A DNA stretch of 64,000 nucleotides from NCBI GenBank assembly GCA_036365515.1, contig CM070877.1:69471522-69535521 (forward strand), written 5' to 3'. Each line of letters begins with the position of its first letter. Position 1 is the first letter of the stretch. The notes below the pieces were generated by a model. The model did no database searches and was not told the origin of the DNA. It saw only the letters and a program-made list of their open reading frames with translations. Below, one piece after another: positions 25,206 through 37,848 of this stretch. The stretch is from Torymus aiolomorphi. Lineage: Eukaryota; Arthropoda; Insecta; Hymenoptera; Torymidae. The translations under genes were made by a program, and so were the position numbers.

Positions 25206-26483
25206 ATTGTTGGAACAGTTTTATACCAAATTTCCTTAAATTATTGGAGACTTCTTCAAAGGTGTCTGGTATGTAAGGTAAACTTAGAATAAATTTTGTG
25301 TGATCCCTACTATTGTTATTGCTATTAGAATTGCCATATTTAATTTTATTGACTCTATTTTTCACATGATATTCAATAACGTTAGCAGGGTATTTATTAT
25401 TATTTAGATATTCTTTTACCAGACAGATGTTTTTTCCCAAAATTTTTTATGTGATAATAATAATGCTCTGTCAACTAAATTGTAGACCATTGCCCTCTTT
25501 TGAGACATAGGATGGTGTGATTTGAAGTTTAAAAATCTACCTGAGAAGGTAGGTTTTTTATACCAATCTGTAATAATTTTGTTGTTTTCTTTTATGAGAT
25601 TTACTTCTAAGAAGCTGATTGTGTTGTTCTGTTCAATTTCGTGTGTAAATTTCAATTTTTCATGGTAACTATTGAAGATTTCCAATATATGTGAAATCTT
25701 ATCTTTGGGTAGACAAACAATAATGTCATCTACATATCTATAATAAAAAATTGGAACAAAATCAAGTTTTTTTAAACATTCTTCTTCTAAATCAACCATC
25801 ACTATGTCTGCAACGGTAGGGCTAATGGGACTACCCATTGGAGACCCGAATATTTGTCTATAATAATTTCCATTAAGTTGAAAAAAAGTATTGTTCATTA
25901 GGAATCTAGAAGTCTCAATTATTTCGTTCAATGGTATGTTAAGATGTGTCATGTATTTGTATCGTTTTTCTAGGCCTTTAATAACCAATTCCTGGGGTAC
26001 ATTAGTAAAAAGTGATGTCACATCTCAAGAAATAATAGTATGATGATTAGGAATGATAATATCTTACGTTTTTTCAATTAAATCAAAACTATTTTTCAAG
26101 TAAGAATTCGGTTTAGGTATACTATTACGTATTAAAGAGTCTAATGTTTTCGAGATTTTATAGGTGGGACTTCCAATATATGACACAATAGGCCTTAAGG
26201 GAGTCTCCTTTTTATGTATTTTTGGAAGTCCATAAAGCTTAGATAGAGTTGTATTAGTTTGTGTAAATTCATTCTTATGGTATTTTTTGTTAAAGTAATT
26301 ATTATCATTCCAACGATTCATTAATTTTTGAACAATTTTTTGTAGTTTGCTTAAAGGATTACATTTAACTTGCGTATAAGTACTTTTATCTAATAATAAC
26401 ACATCCATTTTTCGTTTATATTGTTCATTGTCAATGGCAACCGTTACATTGCCCTTATCAGCCATTGTGAAAAAAAACATCAT
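25204..26483 (-). pseudogene. Penelope reverse transcriptase, broken
   Basis: Segments, in order from high to low coordinate: 26483-26064 with LYGLPKIHK and LRPIVSYIGSPTY; then two in-frame stops near 26061 and 26026; then 26021-25416 with DVTSLFTNVP (motif A), GSPMGSPISP (motif B) and YRYVDDIIV (motif C); then a frameshift into 25440-25204. These are the diagnostic Penelope RT blocks. RNA-templated DNA synthesis would prime at the endonuclease nick. At least two stops and two frameshifts make this copy inactive. Confidence 0.88.
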
Positions 26484-27498
26484 TAGTCTTTAAAAAAGTC
26501 TTGGTTTTCTTCAACCTTTGTGCGAAAATTCTATCTTCATAGGTAATATGCTTTTTCTTATTCATATGCCCCTCAATACTGTTACACTCACTATTAACAC
26601 TATTAATAATGTTATTTCTGATGGTTTCACTATTCTCATTGTTAAAGTCATGGGAGTCAAACATATTTTCCACATTTTTAATCATATCAACAATTGATTT
26701 TTAGTTATTTATGTTAACAACATCATTGAATTTTTGACCTAATGATAGTAATAGTAATAGTAATAGAAATAGTAGTTTATTGTAAAAATATAAGTTTTAC
26801 AAACATCTGATAAACTTGTATAAATATTCGTATTGATTAACATTATAAGACAATGATTATAGACTTTATAATGAGACTACTTCAACTATTTCTTTTGGTA
26901 TATCAATGTCTGTTAAGTTACAAAACCATTTGTTTGTGTTCTTACTGTTTGTAGTGTTGTTTACAATATTATGATTATTTACTATTTCACTATTGTTTCT
27001 AACGATTCTATCGGTATTTTTGATTATGTGATTAAATTTCTTTATGTATTTATCATTGGACCTATTATATTCTAATGTTGATTTTTTAGTTTGAGTTTCT
27101 ATGAATTTGCTTAAATTATGGTGTGGTAACTTTTCTTCAAGTTTGTTTTTTACCATTAGTAATCTATTTTGTAAGTACTTAACATGAATATTAATAGCCT
27201 CGATTTCTGTATTAAGTAATTTAGCTTTAAATATTTTTACATTTCTATTGAATTTTCTGTTAGCAGACGGACTATAGAATTGTAAATTTTTCAAATTACT
27301 GGAGATGTTATTAACGTGCTTGGGTTTAATATCACGTGTCCTACATTGAAGTAAGAAACGTCGTTTAGACTTAGCTTCTGTGAGTCTCTTGTTGATATGC
27401 ATGTACTTCTTTAAAAGTCCCGTAGTCCATACTCCGTATTCTTCTGTGATAATGTTAAAAAAGGGCGAAGGCTTGTCCATCGTTGTTCTTGTCATAGA
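26458..27498 (-). pseudogene. N-terminal part of the Penelope ORF
   Basis: 27498-26866 and 26685-26458 are Asn/Lys-rich reading frames upstream of the RT. They match the position of the linker/N-terminal domain of Penelope proteins (RFAQRLKKTKTFLK just before the RT core). A stop at 26866 and a one-base shift near 26470 separate the pieces. The first codons of the upstream frame come from the inverted arm, not the original 5' end. Confidence 0.7.
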
Positions 27499-28441
27499 AT
27501 TAATAGTCACATCAACAATTATAAACATAAGTTTAACTTTGATAATGCTAAGATACTTGATACTGAAAGTTGTTGGAAAAAAAGATTAATTTCCGAAATG
27601 ATTAACATCAAATTACAAGATAATCCTATAAATATAAAGGAAGATACTCAGAAATTAAGTAATCATTATTCTCAATTATTGAACAAATTGAAAAGAATCA
27701 AATAAATTGAATATAACTGTTATTTTTATTGGTACAATTTAAGTTTTTACTTTGTGGTTGTGACAAACTGATTTTTAGGACACTAACAATAAAGTTTTTA
27801 TTAAACTGACCTTATCTACCTGTTTAGATAATGATTATAAATTAATTATATTTTAATATCGTCATTGATATACTGTGCCAATTACTATGTCATATACGTA
27901 GTTAATTGACCTTGGTATTGATCACTTGACTATATTCAAATTTATCAGTGGTCTGTTTACATCTTCTTAACGTAGTCTGACTGCCTTTGCTTTCCTTTGT
28001 GTTAATTTATTATTGTTTTGTTTATTATATGTTAATTTATTCAGTTACTGTCCTATCTTAATGTGAGTAAAAAAATGTGCAAAGCTCTGAATACAATTGA
28101 CGATGTTTATATTGTTTTTACCAAGAAAGCAAGGTAACAGTTGTAATCAATTTGATTTCTCAACCTTTGTGCAAAGTTTTCCATCTGATTTTTCACTATT
28201 GTTTTATATTTTTAGATAAACAAAAACAGAATTTTATAAGTTTGACGATGTTTTAACATTATAATGAATGTAATTTTAAGTAAGAATGACGAGCAAATTG
28301 TTTATTTGTATGTATTTTAATTATTGACTTGTATTTATCTCCATATTTTAATAAATTCTAGTGCTCGATAAGGATAACAAAACAGTTATTGAAACGTTGC
28401 ACAAATAGTAACTCAATGTACTCATTAACATCGAACCTTTC

Positions 28442-28760
28442 TGTTAGAATTGCGGGTCCTCTTAAGCGGCTGCCGCACTCGCCATCTCATATCTACTCTA
28501 GCGCCCCCTTTAGATACTGAGCACGGCTCTGTGCGGAGGGCCAGTCAGTGCTCTACGAGAGCTGAAGCGAGTGACATCGCGCCCGAGTCAGATTATACTT
28601 TTACTTATACTTATATTTACATCTGTGTTTTATTGATTAGCAAGTGTCGAGTGATCTGTAGTTCTAATAAATTACTTATTATACTTTAATACTCCGTATG
28701 TGCGTGTATACTCATTTGTGTCCTGGATTCCTGCTTCCGCCATTCACATATACTTTATCA
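28442..28760 (+). repeat. 5' LTR of a Copia element
   Basis: It begins TGTTAGAATTGCGGG and ends TTTATCA just before a Copia-type primer-binding site. AATAAATTAC near 28669 may be its poly(A) signal. No second LTR of this type lies in the window, so the element is truncated at its 3' end. Confidence 0.8.
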
Positions 28761-28778
28761 GGTTATGGGCCCAGGAGG
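28761..28778 (+). other. Copia primer-binding site
   Basis: GGTTATGGGCCCAGGAGG directly follows the LTR. It matches the known Copia primer-binding site GGTTATGGGCCCAG, which pairs with an internal fragment of initiator methionine tRNA. Confidence 0.85.
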
Positions 28779-29194
28779 AAAGAATGACGACATGAGCACG
28801 CACGAGGAGGAAACTGCGACGGAGGAGACCGCGACGGAATGGACAGCGACTGATATATAGAAGCGACGGACGAAACTTACAGAGGTAAGTGAGACTGTGA
28901 AAATTCTGATTAGAGACAGTGCGCGACCGTTGAAATCATTAGGTTTCTTTATGGCGACGAGAGAAAAATGCGTAATACCGGTAATAGGAGTTTATTTGCG
29001 TTGCGTATCGTGCGGCTGTGCAAATCGTGAGTGAGAAAAAGTGTGAACGAAATCGTCCAATTTTCTCGAAACGCAAGGGACGGACGCGTCCCTGTGTCGT
29101 GGCGCGCATACCCGCAGCAACAGGTTTGAACGCGCACGTGGGCTCCCAACGAGCAAAAATGGCGGCGCGCCGGGAGCTTCTCTATGCCCGCGCT

Positions 29195-29228
<34 letters not shown>

Positions 29229-30158
29229 ACCTCGAACAGCGTGATGGCAGCGCGCGGCATACTCATGTGTGCCTGCGCGTGTGTGAGAGAGAGAGCGAGC
29301 GAACCTCGAACAAGCGTAATGGCGGTGCGCGGCATGTGCATGTGTGCCTGACCTACAGAGAGAGAGAGAGAGAGAGAAAGAGACAGACACATAGAGATAG
29401 AAAGAGAGAGAGAGAGAGAGAGAGAGAAGGAGACGAGGCGCGAGTTTGTCAGCGGTGCCTCGTGTACCGTGTGCGCGCGCTGGAAAGGAGAGCGGCATCG
29501 GTCCGTCTCCCGCATCAAGGCGCGTGAGAGGAGGTAGCGACCGAGCTCCCGCATGCAGCCGAGAGAGGGGAAGGAGAGTCGAAGGCGCGCTCACGGTGCT
29601 ACGGAAAAGAAGCGGAGGCAGCAGCGAAACAGTCACTACGCGCAGTGAGCGCGCTATAGTGAGACAAGCGAGTGGGAGAGGTAGCGCGAGTTCTCTGTTT
29701 CGGGGAAGCACGCGCGGCGACTTTGCGTGTATAGAGGAGATTGAGTGTATGGCGCCATACGACGAAAGAGAGACAGAAAGCGGAACGTAAATTGTTTTTG
29801 GAAACAGATTGCACAGCGGCCGATTATGCTTCGCGAATTACGTCTTATTTTAAAAATTAACATATGCATATGAATGGTTAAAAACGATATTCTGTATACA
29901 GATAAAATAAATCTCGAGTAAGCCCCGCGAATGCAGGAGCAATAGAAATTTAGTACGTCTATAAAATTAAAAACTTGGTACGGCAGAAGGAAAATACCTG
30001 CAATAAAATTGATAATTTTAAGGAAAAATGTACACTTAGTTATCTTAAAATTCTTGTTGTCAAATCTTGTGTGAACTCGTAGTGCTTGCGTTCGGCACAG
30101 TTTATTCACTGAGATTTTTGTAACAACATGCTGATACCGTGTTGCCACAAAGGCAAGA
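28779..30158 (+). other. Copia leader with GA-rich repeats
   Basis: Long untranslated leader. GA microsatellites lie at 29200-29222, 29358-29380 and 29404-29428, with a duplicated block GAGCGAGCGAACCTCGAACA at 29219 and 29294. Open frames on both strands are repeat-driven. No independent gene. Confidence 0.6.
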
Positions 30159-32190
30159 ATGCCTCTCAAAATAGCGAGTGAGAATCAGACGGAGAAAAGC
30201 GAGTCAGCGAGTGAGAATGATGCGAACAGGTCGAGTCCGGTACTAGAAAGCGAGTGAAGGCGAGAATAATCGATAGCAATATGCGATCGATAGTGACGGT
30301 AGCAAGTGACAGAGCGAAGACGACGGTGCCACAGCGACCTGAGAAAACGATGAAATTTTGAGAGGTAAACCGTAAACCACGTATATAAAACGTACGAAAA
30401 ATAAATCCAATTGGTACATATAGAAAAATTATGTGTGAATAAAAACGATATCAAATTATAATTCTACAAAGGAAAATCTAGCTAGTAAAACTACTAATGA
30501 TAATTTGTACTGCAGTAATGCATGAACAACTCTAAATCATTTCGATGCAAATGGCGGAGTTTAGTCGAAAAACGAGCTAACTGGCGAGTGACGATTGAAA
30601 TTGATATCATATTTAAATATGACAAACAAGAATTATTGATTGTCTTGCGACACACGATAAGAACCTTGAACTTTGTCAGCTCCAATAGTAAATATGAGTA
30701 ATAGGTTAAATGGAATTGCGTATGATTAACCTTGAAATATTGTTCTGTTTAAAATATTCAATGAACTCGTAGTGTTTGTGTTCGGCACGGTTTGTTTATT
30801 GAAAAATTTTAATTACAGGCATGGCATTAATGATGCTGGATGAAAAATATTTTTCTGTTTAAATTCTTAAATAAACTCGTAGTGTTTAGGCACAGTTTGT
30901 TTATTGAAAGATTTTAATTACAGGCACGGTATTAATGATGCTGGGTGAAAAGTGCATCTTAAAAGGTGCGTTTGAGCAGGCAGAAGTAGAAGGGCAACCG
31001 CTGCTAATGCTTAATTGCCGGAAGGGCATGGAAAGTACCTCTCGAAGTAACGGCGAAATAGAGACGGGCGAACGCGACAGAGACTATCCCGAAATAAGCG
31101 CGACAGTGGTGACAAATTCGGTACAGAAAGTGAGTGATAGCGGTAGCCGGCGAAAAAGTATAGTGAATAAGAGCGACAGATACAAAGAGCGACAGAAACG
31201 TATGTTAATACGATAGAAAATAAATTAACGGATGACCCACATATATTTGATAATTCGAGTTTCGCAATTTCACGTAAGTGAAAATTAATATAAATAAAAT
31301 CAAATATAAATAAACATTTTATATGAGACAGAAAATCAAAATTGGATTTTGAATGAGAGTGAAGTTAGTGTGATAAAAATGTTTATAAAGTGATATCTTC
31401 GGAATCTTCTTAGATCTGAACTTACAAATGAGCGACTTATTGGATGACCGGTTTGATTGTAAAAGCGAGTGTTATTTAAATAAAACTTTTTCAATGTGCT
31501 GGATGAATGTAAGTCTGGAATTCGAGACCACTGTTAATATCGGGGCCACAGAGCGTAGACAGTTTTATGGCACGCGGTATAGGAACTGTTGAAAGAAAAA
31601 GCGAGAGTCTTCGTGGAAGGTGTTGAGGACTTAATAATGACTTATAATATTTTGGTTGAAGTTTTACTTCAGATCGAGAAAAGATATGGTTTTTATTTAT
31701 ACTGCTGAAAGCATGATTTGCAAACAATTGCTATATATAGTGGCGAATTTGGAGACTGTCTATGCGAGCTCGAGATAAGCAAAAAGAGTTCTATGTTTAG
31801 TGTAATAATAAGCGATCGAGCGACGGTGGCAGTAAAAGACCTGAATTTGATTAACAAGTTTATGGTAAATTGATGCGACTGAAGGAGTTTAAAGAAAAAG
31901 TGAGTGTCTTCATCGACAGATTCGAGGACGTGGTTAGATCATATAATAATAATCTTACTGAAGTCAATGATTTACTCCAAATTGAGAAAATGGACGTATT
32001 TTATAGTGCTGTCGTAAGCGCAGTAATGCAAATGATAAATATCGACTTCATGACAAAAAGCATGGTGACAGTTCAAGGTACTGGAATATACAACATAAAC
32101 CGTATAATCACGAAGGTGGATGTGGCCGAGGCCGAAGACGTTATAGCGGGGGTAAGCGTAAGGTCGATAAAACGGCGAAACTAGAGAGAT
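30159..32190 (+). pseudogene. Copia gag remnant
   Basis: A possible start at 30159 gives a short Ser/Glu-rich N-terminus, then a stop. A block at 30740-30850 is duplicated at about 30855-30960 (AACTCGTAGTGTTT ... TTTTAATTACAGGCA). 31870-32184 reads LKEFKEKVSVFIDRFEDVVR and SAVVSAVMQMINIDFMTKS, the helix-rich segment typical of Copia/Ty1 Gag (UBN2 type). Gag would form the intracellular particle. Multiple stops and shifts; only fragments are recognisable. Confidence 0.65.
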
Positions 32191-32499
32191 TGAGAAAAAG
32201 GCAGTGAGAAACCTGAAAAAGTTAGTAATAGAAATAAAGCGAGTGATCGCGGAGCAAATAAGCTTGTAAAACGATAGACATGGTTGAATATGAACGAACG
32301 AAAGATACAAGCACACAATACTAAACTTGTTTCCGCCTCGACTGTAAATAACAATATTCTTTAATCTAGATTTGTGACCTAGACTTGTGATAGATACTGA
32401 AGCGACAGAACAGTTCGATAAATTAGAGTTTGAGTTTTAAATGGTCTTAACATGTAACCAGATGAAAATTAGTATACAAATAAAAGCGACAGTGCAAAC

Positions 32500-32793
32500 T
32501 TAAAATCGGAGAGAGTCGGTACAGTTGAAGTATTTGCGGGTGATAATAAATTACTGAAACTTGATAATGTGATTTACGCTGAAAATCTGTCAGAGAACCT
32601 ATTGTCATTGCGAAACTTTACTTATTTCGGACTATGCTTTTATTTTGATAATATACAGATTGATATCTATGATCATATATCCAAAGAATGTTGTTTGTTG
32701 GATATTTATTAGAAACGGCATTGGATGGTAGAATTTGAAATAAATAAAGCGAATGTTGACTGTAACGTGAATAGAAACAGAGAAATAGCCCAT
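32500..32793 (+). pseudogene. Copia protease-end/pre-integrase remnant
   Basis: The frame reading LKLDNVIYAENLSENLLSLR matches the conserved LxxVLYVPxLxxNLLS stretch between protease and integrase in Copia polyproteins. The reading is cut by the BEL insertion at 32794, just before the position of the integrase His-rich domain (REIAH). Confidence 0.75.
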
Positions 32794-33905
32794 TGTTTGG
32801 GAATTCAGCAATTTGAATTCCCGCGGTTCCACTCAGCTCGGCTCGACTCACGGCGCAGCCACGGCGTGGCTGCACCTCGCGGCGTCTCGGCGGAACAGCT
32901 GAGACGCTATACTGATTCGTGCAGTATAGTCGCGAGATTGTTATCTTTCTCACACTCTCATATGCAAATATGAGAGATATTAATTTGATTAGGGTGTAGT
33001 GAGACAAATTCAAGGAAGAAGATGGAAGTGGATCAATGACTCGCTCTCTCTGAAACCAGCCTCGCCACGAGAAACATCTCTCCGCTGTGCACCTGCTATC
33101 GTTCATCGAAAAACTCTCAACGCAAATTCACTGGATCACTCACTTGGGACTCTCATCGCTTCTACATTCTCGCTCAACTATCACACATCAAAAGGTATCT
33201 CCGATTAATATAATCGCTGCTCCTGCCAGGTAACATCTCTCACTCCACACGAGGTCAGGTAGCGACCACTTGTTGGCCATTTTAAACGCCATTACGTCGT
33301 TGGCAAAACTCAAAGCAACAAATCAATAACATTTGTTTGCTGGTTATACTAGTTCATCGCGCTGAGCCGAGAAAGAAGAACTTCATTGGACAGACTCACT
33401 CACAAGGATCGGATACACTCATCTCATTGAAATCATCGTAGAAAACTCAACAGGTTAGTAATCCCTCATATAGGATTCATACTATAATACAGTAATTGCT
33501 TTACTGAATTACACTCACTAAGTGGACATGATTTAGCATTCATGTCAAAGTGTAATGAAACCAGTGAACAAAACTCAACAAACAGTGCTACGATAAACTC
33601 GCCTTTTTATTCCTGAATAATCTCAACCAATCAGTTCATCGCTTAGACTTCATTTAAGAAAATATAGTGAATGTAGAAATCATTTATAGTTCAATTACCT
33701 TTATTCAATATTGTACTCTACTCTAGTCATCAAAATAGTTTATTTTATATTCTTGTTATATACCCAGTGTAATTTAATGTACTTATTAAGGCCAAATATG
33801 ACTGTGAAAAATAGAACATGAAGTTTATATATAAATTGTGTTCGACTCAACTTATTTCATCACCCACAGCATGTTACTCATTTAAACTTATGGAATTCTC
33901 AAACA
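32794..33905 (+). repeat. BEL 5' LTR
   Basis: 1112 bp, TGTTTGGGAATTC to GAATTCTCAAACA. Promoter and polyadenylation signals should lie here; I do not see an unambiguous TATA box. It carries an extra 24 bp, relative to the 3' LTR, around CTCGGCTCGACTCACGGCG. Confidence 0.93.
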
Positions 33906-33926
33906 TTTTGGTCCTTCGAGCCGGAT
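33906..33926 (+). other. BEL primer-binding site
   Basis: TTTTGGTCCTTCGAGCCGGA immediately follows the LTR. TGGTCCTTCGAGCCGGA has the TGG start expected of a tRNA 3'-CCA complement. I do not name the tRNA. Confidence 0.75.
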
Positions 33927-33996
33927 ATACATGCTGTGGTGTGAATCGAGCCAGTGAATAAATACTCATTTGTGAAAAACTCAACAGGACTTGACA

Positions 33997-35508
33997 ATGC
34001 CAACCACCAAGGATGAAGTCAAGGACTTGGAGAAGCATAATGATTCTTCCGCCTCTGACAAAGAGGATGACATCCAGAAGGAGAAGGAGGATTCTGTGAC
34101 TCCAAGCACCTCAGCTGAAATGAAGGTGTCAGCTAAGCGGACTGGCAGCCGCCAACTCAATGTGCCTGGACTCACTGTGGTTGACACCCATGTCAGGACT
34201 CGTTCAAAGTCTCCAGGGTCAATTCCGGCTTCTTTTCTCTGCAAGGTGAACTCTCAGTATCTGCGGCTTGATTCATTGGAACGGATTATTGCGTACATCA
34301 GGATTAGGAAGGAAACTGACACTCTTCCAGTGATACTGGCTTGGAAGCAGGATGCTGAGGAGCTATACTCCTTATATAAAAAGGATCGTGCAGTCATCGA
34401 AGCAAGTTGTCCAGCAGCCTTCGCAGACAACGATTACTTCAAGTCAGCATTTCACAAGTCAATCCATGAATCATACCATACTATTGTGTTCGAGGTTAGC
34501 AGTTTGGAGGCAAACTGGAAGTCCAAGCATCATATCACTTAGCCAATCATCGGAGAAACTCAACATACTCATTTAAGCAAGCTGCCAGAAATAAAGCTGC
34601 CCACATTCAATGGCACATACATGGAGTGGCCTTCATACAAGGAAATGTTCTCTGGTTTAATTCTTAATCGGCCTGGACTCAAGAATTATGAGAAGCTACA
34701 CTACCTGTGCAGCTCTCTCAGCGGAATATCACTCACACTAATACAAGGATTTTCACTCAGTGATGAGTCTCTAACACCCGCATGGACTACACTAGTGACG
34801 AGGTTTGAAAATAAACGGGTATTATTAAATGATCAGCTTGATCATTTATCTGAATTGGCTGCTGTTCCCTCCAAAAATCCGGCCACACTCAACACATTGA
34901 TCTCGGAGATATCAAAAATTAGAAAATCACTCCACATGTTGGTACCGCAAGAGCAGCTAGGAGATTGTATATTAGCTCATCGCCTGTCAAAGCTAATTGA
35001 CAGGTCAACTCGAGAAGCATTGGAGACTTCTCGCGTTTCCAACACTGAGCTGCCAACGTTTGAGGAATTTGAGTCCTTCTTGATCACGCAGGTGCGTGCT
35101 TTGGAAATAGCAGCTGATTCACCAACATCCACTCAGAAGCCTACTATCAGTCAAACCTCAAAACCATCGAGTAGTCTTCACGTCACCAGTCCAACTCAAC
35201 CACGGTAAGACTCACATAAGGTGACACACTCAACGAGGATTTCACAACATCCATGCACGTATTGTGGTGACTCGCATTTTATTGTGGCTTGTCCAAAGTT
35301 CAAACTGCTGAATGAACAACAGCGGAGAAAATTTGTAATGGAAAGGCCGCTGTGCTACAACTGCCTCGGCCTTCACTCAGCGAAGAATTGCAAGTCACAA
35401 TGCAAGTGCAGGACTTGTAACGGAAATCACCACACCATGATTCATGTGCCACGACATCCAAATCGCAAAACTCAAACCATCTCTTCAAGCAGTTCAACTC
35501 AAGTTTAG
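33997..35508 (+). pseudogene. BEL Gag with zinc knuckles, in-frame stops
   Basis: The first ATG of the frame is 33997. Segments: an acidic N-terminus, then a helix-rich retrotransposon Gag core (LPTFNGTYMEWPSYKEMF near 34600), then two or three CCHC-like knuckles: CTYCGDSHFIVAC near 35255, CYNCLGLHSAKNC near 35355 and CRTCNGNHHTMIH near 35410. In-frame stops lie at 34540 (TAG), 35206 (TAA) and 35506 (TAG), but the frame never shifts. Gag would assemble the particle and bind element RNA. Confidence 0.88.
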
Positions 35509-36432
35509 GACAATGATGCAATCATCTTACATCACGGTCAAACTCAACATGATTACTCAACTCCTCAACTCACTTTACTTGCAACTGCATTGGCATGGTG
35601 CGACTCACCGGTGACATCTCATAAATTAAGAATACTCATTGACTCAGGCTCGGAACTCTCATTCATCTCCAAGGATTCTGTGGATTTACTCAACATTAAG
35701 CGGCAACACTCAACTATACCAATCCTTGGAGTTGGCGGCACGCACTCAACTCAAACTCTTGGAAAGGCTCAACTCACCTTACGCACCATCTACAAAAATC
35801 TCACGTTTCGGATCACAGCTCATATTATACGCCAAGTCTCAACACTATTACCATCAGAAGAATGTGAGCAACGTCAGTGGCAACATACAGAGAAACTCAA
35901 CTTGGCTGATCCGACATTCTGGAAACCTCAACCAGTAGATGTACTTATCGGAGCGGACTATTACGGCCAAATCATCAAACCGAACCTAATAAAGAGGAGT
36001 GCGATTGAACCTGTCGCACAATTATCAATTTTCGGCTGGCTGCTAATAGGTCCATCAAACTCAGCTGTGCAATCCAAGGTAGTCCATCATACAACGGCCT
36101 CACTCAACACTGAAGATTTGCAGGAACTACTCACACGCTTTTGGGTTCAAGAAGAACCACCGTCAGCGTCTGCAGTCAAACTCAACAAGGATGAAGCCTT
36201 GTGTGAACAACACTTTGTTGCAACTCACACGAGAGATACTCATGGACGTTACCAAGTCAGATTACTTCTTACAAACTCTGCAGACGTACTTGGAAACTCA
36301 CTTGGAAAAGCTCAAGCGTGCCTCAGGAGAATACTCACAAAATGCAATCAAGAAAGCATCTACAAGGAAAGGTACTATGCTTTCATGGATGAATACTGCA
36401 AATTGGGCCACATGGTGCGGATCCCTCAATAG
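35509..36432 (+). pseudogene. BEL aspartic protease and linker
   Basis: RILIDSGSELSFIS near 35628 is the retropepsin active site (D-S-G). It is followed by the GADYYGQI and WLLIGP motifs usual in BEL/Pao polyproteins (DUF1758 region) and the start of the RT fingers domain. The frame ends with a TAG at 36430, in the same frame as Gag. Confidence 0.88.
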
Positions 36433-37848
36433 GAAATCTTCGCCAAACCATCTTACTATCTTCCTCACCATGGAGTATTACGAGAAGATAGTTTAACGAC
36501 AAAACTCAGAGCAGTATTCAACGGTTCAGCACTCACAACAAATGGACACTCACTCAATGACATCATGCATACTGGACCTAATCTCTCACCCAACATTGCG
36601 GATGTTCTCATCTGGATTCGAACTCACCCATTTGTCTTCTCAACTGACATTACAAAAATGTATCGTCAGATCAAGGTTCACCCTCAAGATTGGAACCTGC
36701 AACGCATTTTATGGGTAGATGAAATGGGTCAACTCACTCACTTCCATTTGACTACAGTCACCTACGGAACACGAGCAGCTCCTTACTTAGCAATTCGGAC
36801 ACTTCTTCAGCTGGTAACGGATGAAGGAGCCAATTATCCACTTGCCATTGATTCACTCCTCTTTGGAAGGTATTTGGATGACATCTTCGGTGGAGCTGCA
36901 TCAAAGGAGAGTCTCATTGAAAAGGCCAAGCAGTTAACCGCATTATGCAAGGCGGGCGGCTTTCCATTAGTAAAATGGAACTCAAACTCGTCTGGCTTCC
37001 TCAAGGAATTTCTCAACGGGCCACCAGCTAAAGAAGCTGTGCCTCTAGATGATTGCGCTACCAACATACTCGGGATGAAATGGCTCCCACACTCGGACAA
37101 ACTCACCTTCAGAACAACTCTACCACCTCACCAGGAGATGATAACAAAACGGATTATACTCTCTGAAGTATCCCAACTCTACGATCCCATAGGAATAATT
37201 TCACCGGTCATAATCACATCGAAAATCCTCCTACAAGAACTGTGGCTTTACAAACTTTCTTGGGACGACTCACTGCCAGACTCAACTGTGAAGCAATGGC
37301 TGCACATCCGGGAAGATCTCAACAACCTGGACACTATCACCATACCACGGTGGTTAGGAATTCAGGAGGACTCAGTTGTGGAACTTCATGGCTTCTCGGA
37401 TGCTTCACAACAGGCAATGGCTGCAGTTCTATACATTAAATCCACAACACTTACATCTGGCTCAACTTCCACATTTCTCATCTCCAAAACAAAAGTGGCA
37501 CCACTCAAACGACTGTCAATCCCACGATTGTAATTGGGAGCGGCAGTACTACTCACGAAGCTGGCAAAACATGTTTTGGACAATTCACGATTGCCAATCT
37601 CACACATACATTTATGGACAGACTCTAAGGTAGCACTCACATGGATACGCTCACACCCCTCAAAATGGAAGGACTTCGTTGGAAATAGAGTTGTCTTAAT
37701 ACAAGAACTCATTCCAACAGCACAATGGAGACATGTGCCTGGAGCAGACAATCCAGCGGATGGTGCCTCGCGCGGATTACTCACTTCGCAACTCAGAGAG
37801 CATCACTCATGGTGGCATGGACCAAGTTGGCTCTGCCAGGAGGAATGA
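36433..37848 (+). pseudogene. BEL reverse transcriptase and RNase H
   Basis: RT: FSTDITKMYRQIKV near 36640 (motif A Asp), YGTRAAPYLA near 36765 (motif B) and FGRYLDDIFGG near 36863 (catalytic YxDD). RNase H: LHGFSDASQQAMAAV near 37387, LWTDSKVALTWI near 37614 and NPADGASRG near 37750. In-frame stops lie at 37531 (TAA) and 37846 (TGA). All motifs are otherwise well kept, as expected of a recently active element. Confidence 0.9.

Larger units (their letters stand above)
24065..28440 (-). mobile_element. Penelope-like retroelement with inverted terminal copy
   Basis: Coding regions for an N-terminal domain, Penelope-type reverse transcriptase and GIY-YIG endonuclease lie on the minus strand. 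The 3' end, 24065 to about 25012, is repeated in inverted orientation at about 27499-28440. The right copy includes antisense-oriented GIY-YIG 3' coding sequence and joins the 5' end of the main copy at about 27500. Partial copies around the main unit, direct or inverted, are a known feature of Penelope elements. The right arm ends exactly where the Copia LTR begins. Confidence 0.85.

Noticed and set aside
28949..30454. Large overlapping frames on both strands
   Set aside because: They lie in the GA-rich Copia leader; composition and overlap on opposite strands indicate non-coding sequence.
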